DNA of 64,000 nt, from positions 31,204,166-31,268,165 of the forward strand of contig CM035807.1 of assembly GCA_020466095.1 (NCBI GenBank), in the 5' to 3' direction. A program made the position numbers and the translations under genes. The first letter of the stretch is position 1, and the number at the start of each line of letters is the position of its first letter. The notes below the pieces were generated by a model. That model saw nothing but the letters and a program-made list of their open reading frames with translations, did not search any database and had not been told where the DNA came from. Shown piece after piece: positions 57,655-64,000 of this stretch. Origin of the DNA: Chlorops oryzae (lineage: Eukaryota; Arthropoda; Insecta; Diptera; Chloropidae).

Positions 57655-58345
57655 GAACTGTTGAGGAGACGGAAGAGAAAGTCTGGTAATTGGGGAATGA
57701 TGAGAGCATATAGAGATAGAGGAATGGTAAAAAGGAATAAGGAAGAGGAATATTGAAAAGGAATAACGAAATAGTAAGGAATATTTATGGGAGATAATAT
57801 AAATGGGAAAGAATAGGAAGAGGATTATGAAGGAATAAGGGAAGAGGATATGAAAAGGAAATATGGACGAAGGAATATGGAAGAAGGAATATTTTGGAAA
57901 AGGAAATATGGAAAGGATATGGAGAGGAATATGGAGAGATATGGAAGCGAAAATGAGAGGAAATATGGTAGAGGAATAGTCGAGAAGAATTTTGGAAATA
58001 GAAAAGCGAATGAGACGAATAATGGCAAGAGAAGTAATATGGAGGAGGAATAGATGAAGGGATGAGAAATTGGAGAGAAAGCAAAAATAAAGAGGAAAAT
58101 GGTAGGGGAAATTAAGTGAGAAGAATGAAGAACGAGTAATGGAAATGAAAGAATGAACAAAAGAGACATGGAAAGAAGAAGCGATAGGAATGAGTAATGA
58201 AGAGGAATGGAGAAGAGTTTAGAAGAGGGAAATGTAGAAATAGGAAAGACGAAAGCCAAAGAAAAGGTGAGGAGAGCAATGAGGAAGAAGAAATGAAGGA
58301 GTAGACAAATAAATAGAGGCTATAAGGAGAAAAGAAAACATTTTT
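57655..58345. repeat. About 690-bp purine-rich tract built on GGAATATGGA-like units
   Basis: The plus strand is overwhelmingly A and G, with recurring GGAATATGG, GAGGAATATGGA and GGAAATATGG words, densest at 57840-57970. The several 60-140-codon frames on the minus strand (Phe/Ser/Leu/Pro-rich) are consequences of the composition. It looks like a degenerate minisatellite. Confidence 0.8.
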
Positions 58346-58860
58346 CATGGATATTTTTCACTGGAAGTAAATTGGTTGAATGAAGCCAAAAAGACTTTAT
58401 GGCAGAAAGTATGAAATGCATCTAGAAAATAGATAAGTATCTGAGGTTTTTAAAGGAAATGGTGAAACAGGTTTACGTCCAATGGTTTGATACAGTGTAT
58501 GCTGGAGAACTAGGAAATGCTATTACTGAGATAAGAGGCCAATAAATTTAAATTAAGTGAAGAGGAACGATTAAAATTGTGACTTTTGCTAGGGACCGGA
58601 AAAGAAAGTCAGGATTTAGAGGATAAACAGATATAAATAGGAATAAGAAAGCTATAAGGAAGGATAAAAAGAACATTTTCAGGATATATTTTTCACTGAA
58701 AGGAATTTGTTGAACGTGCCATGGGAGGGCCAAAAATAATTTCAGAAACTTGCAATTGCCCGGTGAACCTATGAAGGAATATGGAAGGTTCTGAGGGCTT
58801 TTACAAAGGAAATGGTCGAAAATGTTGGATTTGTGGCGTATGGGCGGGCAATATGAGTTT
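58300..58860. repeat. Diverged tandem duplication, period about 335 bp
   Basis: ATATTTTTCACTGGAAGTAA with GGTTGAATGAAGCC (58350-58387) recurs as ATATTTTTCACTGAAAGGAA with TGTTGAACGTGCC (58683-58721). CTGAGGTTTTTAAAGGAAAT (58441) recurs as CTGAGGGCTTTTACAAAGGAA (58791). The first unit overlaps the end of the purine tract. Confidence 0.55.
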
Positions 58861-59188
58861 TACAATTATCGTGGTAAACTATGTTGCGAAAAGCTTTACG
58901 TGGGATAAGGAAGTTGAATAAAATTTTATAATGTACTGAGTAGGGGGACAAAAACAATTTAATATTTTCGTGACTTTTGCATTCGCTAGAAGTGAACCGT
59001 TGCGAAATAGCAAGCTTCAATTTAGTAAGTTATGAAACATTATTGTGAGGCGTGATAGAGGCTAAAAAAATTTAGTTCTACAACGTTCCTTGGCACCCTA
59101 TTGCGAATGGAAGCTTCCAACTTTTAATAACAAAGTTCGATAAGACGCTTATGATTGAATTATTTATGCTTTGCTAGGATATCATATA

Positions 59189-59511
59189 CAGAGTGTCCCG
59201 AAAATGTTTGTAAAAATATCAACTGGAAGTGTCGAGTGGCAAGAGAAAGCATTTTATGATTAACAAATATAATTTAGTGGAACGTGGCTTAAGGAGGATG
59301 TAGCACTTAGGATCAAAGGTTTATTTTTGAATGAAATTTTTGCGTTTAAAATGAAAATATACTCAAAATTTCATACAAAAAAAAATTTTTTTAAGTGCTA
59401 CAGCTCGTAAACGGTACCACTAAGAGAGTTTTGTCCTGAAAACAAAAATTGTTTCTCTTGACTCGACCTATCGATGGTTTGATTTTGTACAAAAGTTTTC
59501 GGGACACCCTG
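59189..59511. mobile_element. TA-flanked mariner-like MITE
   Basis: CAGAGTGTCCCGAAAA at the left and TTTTCGGGACACCCTG at the right are inverted ends flanked by TA (59187-59188, 59512-59513). Weaker pairing extends to about 65 bp (GTCGAGT..CAAGAGAAA at both inner ends). CAGGGTGTCCCGAAAA-type ends are typical of insect mariner derivatives. 323 bp, non-coding. Confidence 0.75.
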
Positions 59512-59513
59512 TA

Positions 59514-60689
59514 TGTATATTCGATTTCATACGGGAGAATCAAATTAAGCTGATTATGGACACTTTCTCTGATATAATATCAAGTTCATTAAATATAAAA
59601 CAATTATTTTGGATTTAGAAAATCGATTTGGTAATACGATAAAAAGTTTTTGCGGACTCTCATTATCCATAAAAAAATTCCCCATGGTTGGCTTAAATAT
59701 AGGATATAGCACGATTTTAGATATAACGTTTGGATTTTGATTGATATAACTACGAAAGGAAATTGAAAAGGACATTCGTTTAGGTTTTTAGTCTCCTTCT
59801 AATGCTATTCGATTATACAGTCCACACAAGAGCCAATGAATAATGCTTCATTGAGCTCATTGTTTCGATCTTTTCTTGCATACACAAAATGTTATTTGAA
59901 CCGAATCGATGCATTTAACGATAACGACTTCTGAGTGCCTTAATTACGAAAAATCAAAGATTTCAATACAAAATGACAATCAACAATTTAATTACTTATA
60001 GTGTAATTATTTAATGCAGCAACCGCAATCAACTTGCGGTTGAGTTTGTCCGTCATTCATTCAATAATATTTTGAACTATTGTGAACTTTATTCGCACAT
60101 TGCCTTGTTTCATTTTATTGTTGGATTTTATGATCTGCAAGGCTTGATTTGATATTGCTCATATCAAAAATTTATTATACCCGCAATATTTATGGATATA
60201 TTCACACTTATGGCAGCTTTGAGAAACAAACAAACAAAAAGTGTTTTATGTTTATCGATGAATGTTTTCTTTTGATTATTTAAGAGGAGTAAATCTCACT
60301 CGAAGCACTTAAATTGCAATAAATTTTTATTTATTTTCTCAGAAAGTTTATTTTCCTAAGTTCATTGATATATTATTTTTAGTTAATGGGCAAAAAAAAA
60401 TGAAAATAAATAAATAAAAATAAAACAGAAAGATAGGAATGAGATAAGATATGATAAGTGGTTCCAACATTCTCTTTGAGTCTCTTAGAGAGTACATTGG
60501 TTGCAATGCCGTTAATAGCTTTTCGCCATAACTCCCCATGGGCCAGAGCCCTCGAAAATCGGGCTCAATTATATTTAATCAAATAACTTTTCTAAAACAG
60601 ATTTCTTTCATGGAAGATTATTACCCTCTTCATACCTTAGGTAAGCCTGTCTTTGTTACTTAAAATTGGTATAATAACACAGTGATACT
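59514..60689. other. No supported gene
   Basis: AT-rich unique DNA with short chance frames. Confidence 0.45.
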
Positions 60690-60905
60690 CTCATGAGGTC
60701 ATCGAATGTTTACAAAATTTGCACAACAGCTTCTGAAAGTACTTGGTAAATGTAGTTAGGTCAATTTTAAATCGATCCCGAAAACTATGGCCGAGAATTA
60801 AGTTGCGGTTTTAATTATTGCTTTTCTCGTAGACCGCTCAATATTTTAATTTCCTATCTATGAAAAAGTCTTAGAACTAAGCCTGAAAAATATATCTCTA
60901 CTAGT
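60690..60905 (+). repeat. Dispersed repeat family R1, copy 3
   Basis: GAAAGTACTTGGTAAATG, TTTTAAATCGATC, GGCCGAGAATTAAGTTGCG and CTCGTAGACCG-type blocks follow the same order as 10618-10830. Confidence 0.55.
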
Positions 60906-61066
60906 TGCTGACCTGAAAAACTCAATCTTTTAGCTTCATATCGCTAAATTAATAAGATTTATGGCCACTGAAAAAGGTTTTTTGGATTTTTTTTTTTATT
61001 AATTTGGTGATAAAAACATAAATACTTCTTGGATTACGCTCACTATATTTTAGCTTACCTTAATAC

Positions 61067-61507
61067 TAGTGATGCCCCGAATAGTGGATTTGGCCGAATA
61101 CCGAATACCGAATATTCGGTCAACCTCTCGGCCGAATAACGAATATTCGGCAACCGAATATTCGGCACGTAGTAAAGACAGCTTGGGCCTACTCGCGACT
61201 AGCTGGGGTCAAGGCAAAAGCTGCCGCTGAAAAATTTGCCCACTGTTTATAATGTTTTCGAAGAAAATTTAGAAGAATCTAGCGTACATTTAATATTTCT
61301 AAAGAATAAAATGCAAATCTGCTGTATTTTTAGTTCTCGTTAATTAAGTTTTTTTACGTTATTGTGAGAAAAATTTAATTTGTAGTTAGTGTTGATTTTT
61401 TTAATTAGTTATTTCTACTATTCGGTATTCGGCCTATATATAATACTGAAAACTGACGCCGAATAGGCCGAATACCGAATAGTGGCCGAATATTCGTGGC
61501 ATCACTA
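61067..61507. mobile_element. hAT-like non-autonomous element with CCGAATA arrays
   Basis: Starts TAGTGATGCCCCGAATA and ends TATTCGTGGCATCACTA, flanked by perfect 8-bp duplications CTTAATAC (61059-61066 and 61508-61515). Subterminal GCCGAATA/CCGAATA repeats crowd both ends (61092-61170 and 61415-61495). Its first eight bases are the same as those of the element at 1896-2592, so the two may share a transposase. 441 bp, no coding capacity. Confidence 0.85.
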
Positions 61508-61515
61508 CTTAATAC

Positions 61516-63547
61516 CCTCTTGCTAGTTTAAAGTTCAATAGTTTTTGATCCAAAATCAGAAGAAAAACAAAATTACCCTTTAAATGAATTCTCGAATTTT
61601 ATCATCCAGAATTATAATCCAAAGCCGAAAGTTTCTATTTGTAATGTTCCCATGCAGAGATTGTTTCTATTTGATATATCGATGGGCTATTGAAATTAAT
61701 AACTCCAAGGAAAAAATATTTTTTTTGTGCAACTTAAGTTTGGTTGGGGAGCTTGAAGAGCTACGGTAGACAAGGATGTTTAAGTTCGCCTAGGAAGCTC
61801 TAAACTTAATCAATCAAATAGTCCATCTGGCTTCTAGATTGTTTGGCTTGAAATGAGCTAATTTTTATCGTGACCTTCAGTACGTTTCTGTCCTTCTTTT
61901 CTTATTTCTAACACTGTTATTAAACATGACCAAATAATTACTTTTCACGGGAAGGAACTTTATTGAGGAACCCAGACTTTCCATCAAAACCAATCTTTGA
62001 TTTGTGTTGCCATTATTTTTAAGGCCTTGAAACAAGTTTTCTTTTTTGTTAAACTAAAATGCTTTCTTTAACTTTGATGAAATTGCTGCGATAAAAGCAA
62101 ATCGGCCTTCGAGGGTAGTTAATGTTAAAAACCAAAGTTCGGTTTGAATATTTTATAAGCTTCAAAGTCCTGCCTGTCAGTAATGAATGAAAGTATTTTC
62201 TTCTGAGGAAAAATGAAAAGCTCTCTGGGGGTAAATAGCAAACTCTAATTAGAGGAAGTGTTGAATAAATTTCACATTGGCTTCTTAAGTCGATTAATTT
62301 ATTGATTGAGTTGACTTTTGATGTTTTACCGATATTCATTGCTATTATTTTTCTTTGCAGTTTCATTTGACGTCACAATTTGAAGCATAAATCACGGAGT
62401 TCGAACTTCTTCAAGGTAATTTTTCATATTTATGTTTAAATATATTTGCTTAAGAATGCATTTAAACGACCATAAAAATCATCGACGATGGCTTCTCAAC
62501 CAGTTTTACGCAACTCATTCACTTTCTACGTCTTCTTTTTTTATTTATTTATTTTGTTTGTTTTCGAGTGGCCGTCAATCTGTCTATCTGTTGTACAATC
62601 ACGTTTCGTCCTCTTGGAACTCTTCCTCCTCCTTTCCGTTTTTCGCGTTGATGTTTGTTGTCACTTTTGATTTCTTTAAAAACAAATTCGTTGCACTTTC
62701 CTTTAGTCGTGACTAGTGGAAAAACGCCAAGGAAAACAAAAACCAAAAAAATGGCTAAAATTAAGAAGAAGGAAAAGTGGGGAGAAGAAGACCAAACAAT
62801 TCAGTCCATGCTGCTGCTTCGCGTATGTACCGAATTTTGTTGGCACAAGAAGCAATGTTTGCTCAGCAATTATTTGCTGCTTCCTCTTTTCTTAAAATAA
62901 CAGTCATCCATTTTTGGTAATTTTTTTTTTTTTGCTTTGTCGTTTTTGGTCCGACTATTTTATACGAAAATTTTCAGGACATTTCTCGGTAGCAAATGTC
63001 GTTGTTTGTTTTTCTACCGAAGTGACTGACGGTTCAAAAGTTCAAATGTCGCAATTGGTGTTGGCAATGATTCTCTCACGAAAACTTCAAATTAGCTTTA
63101 ATTGAAACTTCGTTAACAAACACTTTGATGGCAGGCAATTTGCTTACTTTTTGAGCTTATTGTTGGATCCAACGTGATGGCAACAATCCACTACAGAAAT
63201 GTTCTCGTGATTTTTGTGGTATTTTTTCGGTTTTTTCCATTGAGATTTTAAACGTTCGACTTATGTCGGTTTTAATGTTCTTAAATTCTGTTGATGCCGT
63301 CATAAAATGTGATGCGGTAATAGGGAATGAGGGTTTAAGTCTCGTTAAGCTCAAAATTGGGTTACAAACAATGTTGTTAAAGTTTTTAATCCTTTGGTTG
63401 CTGAAGTTTCTCATGAGCAACATTCGAACGTTCTCTCTCTCTCTCTGTCTCTCTATTTTTGCTGTTACGACTATGTGATACAGAATAATTTGTTGATTTA
63501 AATGGAGTTTGGTACATAATTGTTTTAAGAAAAGAATGCAAGAATGT
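61516..63547. other. No supported gene
   Basis: AT-rich DNA with a CT tract at 63430-63452 and several 60-140-codon chance frames lacking domain signatures. Confidence 0.45.
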
Positions 63548-63777
63548 GATTGCTTTTCCTTTCCCGGGGAAAAGTAATAATTCAATTCCCAAATTAATGT
63601 GGTTTATTTCCCTCTACTAAAATTAAGGGATAATTTGAATTGCCTCGACATTACGCTTGTGAAATTGATTTCCTGAATTGAGATATTAAAATTTCCCCTC
63701 AATATTGGTAAAGGGAAATAAATCACATCAATTTTTGAGTTCAATTACCATGACCCGGGAAAGCGAAAACAATTCAC
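63548..63777. repeat. Long imperfect palindrome with roughly 100-bp arms
   Basis: ATTGCTTTTCCTTTCCCGGG at the left pairs with CCCGGGAAAGCGAAAACAAT at the right. Pairing continues inward through AATTAATGTGGTTTATTTCC versus GGAAATAAATCACATCAATT and into CCCTCTACTAA/TTGGTAAAGGG. Little unpaired sequence remains at the centre. It may be a foldback MITE or the source of a hairpin RNA. Confidence 0.65.
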
Positions 63778-64000
63778 ACACCCGATAACCTTTTTTCAAA
63801 GCCAAGTCAAGTAATAGAGTGTAGACATGTAGAAAAATTTTCAAATTTGTGATTTTCGAAAAGGTAATGACTTCATTGAAATTGGTTCTTTTGTATAAAA
63901 GTAAATGTAATTTCTTGCAATTTTTTCAGATTTGAAGCAATGAAGAAAATGAGGAACAAAAAAGTTTTGTAATTTTATTAGTTGTTCAAAAAGTTCTAGG
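63778..64000. other. Right edge of the window, nothing recognised
   Basis: AT-rich DNA without repeats or frames of note. Confidence 0.45.

Noticed and set aside
57785..58348. Minus-strand frames of 78-144 codons, Phe/Ser/Leu/Pro-rich
   Set aside because: They follow directly from the polypurine composition of the plus strand; three overlapping frames are open for the same reason.
62049..62366. 105-codon minus-strand frame and the 142-codon frame at 63157-63585
   Set aside because: No domain, no conserved motif, and composition expected from AT-rich DNA. The second frame also runs through a CT tract and into the palindrome at 63548.
1..64000. CRISPR arrays, bacterial operons, rRNA genes or retroviral-type elements with LTRs
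   Set aside because: No regularly spaced direct repeats, no ribosomal sequence, no gag/pol-like frames and no paired direct terminal repeats were seen on either strand.

Overview
The window looks like nuclear DNA of a higher fly (Diptera, Brachycera). It is AT-rich, full of long A/T runs and microsatellites, carries the ATATGTAC-type tracts common in fly introns, and holds several copies of a DINE-1-like (INE-1/helentron-derived) element with the CCACGCCCAC and (GTCY)n signatures known from schizophoran flies. A tephritid or calyptrate is plausible, but the species cannot be told from this sequence. No convincing host protein-coding exon is visible. The window is most likely a long intron or intergenic stretch colonised by many transposons. 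Most open frames in it are low-complexity or chance frames.

The one well-supported protein-coding gene is at 49814-51540. It has two exons, a 53-bp intron and encodes 557 aa. It lies inside a complete DNA transposon (48790-52576) whose ends are almost identical inverted repeats of about 0.89-0.90 kb. The protein has an N-terminal Cys/His cluster, a putative RNase-H-like acidic core, and a C-terminal HGERFHQ block. I recognise it as an arthropod transposase-like family but cannot place it in a named superfamily. An intact frame plus near-identical long repeats points to recent and possibly ongoing activity. This is the best candidate for an undescribed system here.

The rest is a catalogue of non-autonomous elements that can be delimited from their own termini and target-site duplications (TSDs). 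(1) Three members of one family with RSS-heptamer ends (CACAGTG...CACTGTG) and CG-starting 5-bp TSDs, Transib-like: 1606-3427, 36538-37520, 56529-56985. (2) hAT-like elements with 8-bp TSDs: 1896-2592 (nested in the first Transib-like copy), 44524-44782, 61067-61507. (3) TTAA-flanked, piggyBac-like MITEs: 6391-6560, 20088-20228, 34649-34869, 53049-53297. (4) TA-flanked mariner/pogo-like MITEs: 10864-11000, 24973-25215, 39707-39972, 59189-59511. (5) A PIF/Harbinger-like MITE at 45873-46184. (6) Several unclassified inverted-repeat elements. (7) A tRNA-derived SINE at 24510-24760 with 13-bp TSDs. (8) DINE-1-like copies or remnants at 9518-10402, 11638-12546, 17018-17525, 27420-27606, 45425-45660, 46900-47300 and 53680-54300. 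(9) Dispersed repeats of unknown type at 7811-8080/10610-10860/60690-60905 and at 31587-31871/41871-42172.

Region by region: 1-5.5 kb is a nested Transib/hAT block plus AT-rich DNA. 5.5-9.5 kb is mostly unique with small repeats. 9.5-12.6 kb is a convergent DINE-1-like pair. 12.6-24.5 kb is largely unique, with a possible promoter or 5' exon near 17.6-18.6 kb. 24.5-28 kb holds the SINE and several MITEs. 29.5-34 kb contains ACT-trinucleotide blocks and a GA tract. 34.5-47.3 kb is dense in MITEs. 48.8-52.6 kb is the autonomous-looking transposon. 53-57 kb is another nest. 57.6-58.9 kb is a polypurine stretch with a diverged tandem duplication. 59-64 kb has more MITEs and a long palindrome near the right edge. 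All coordinates and matches were read by eye; no alignment or database search was run.
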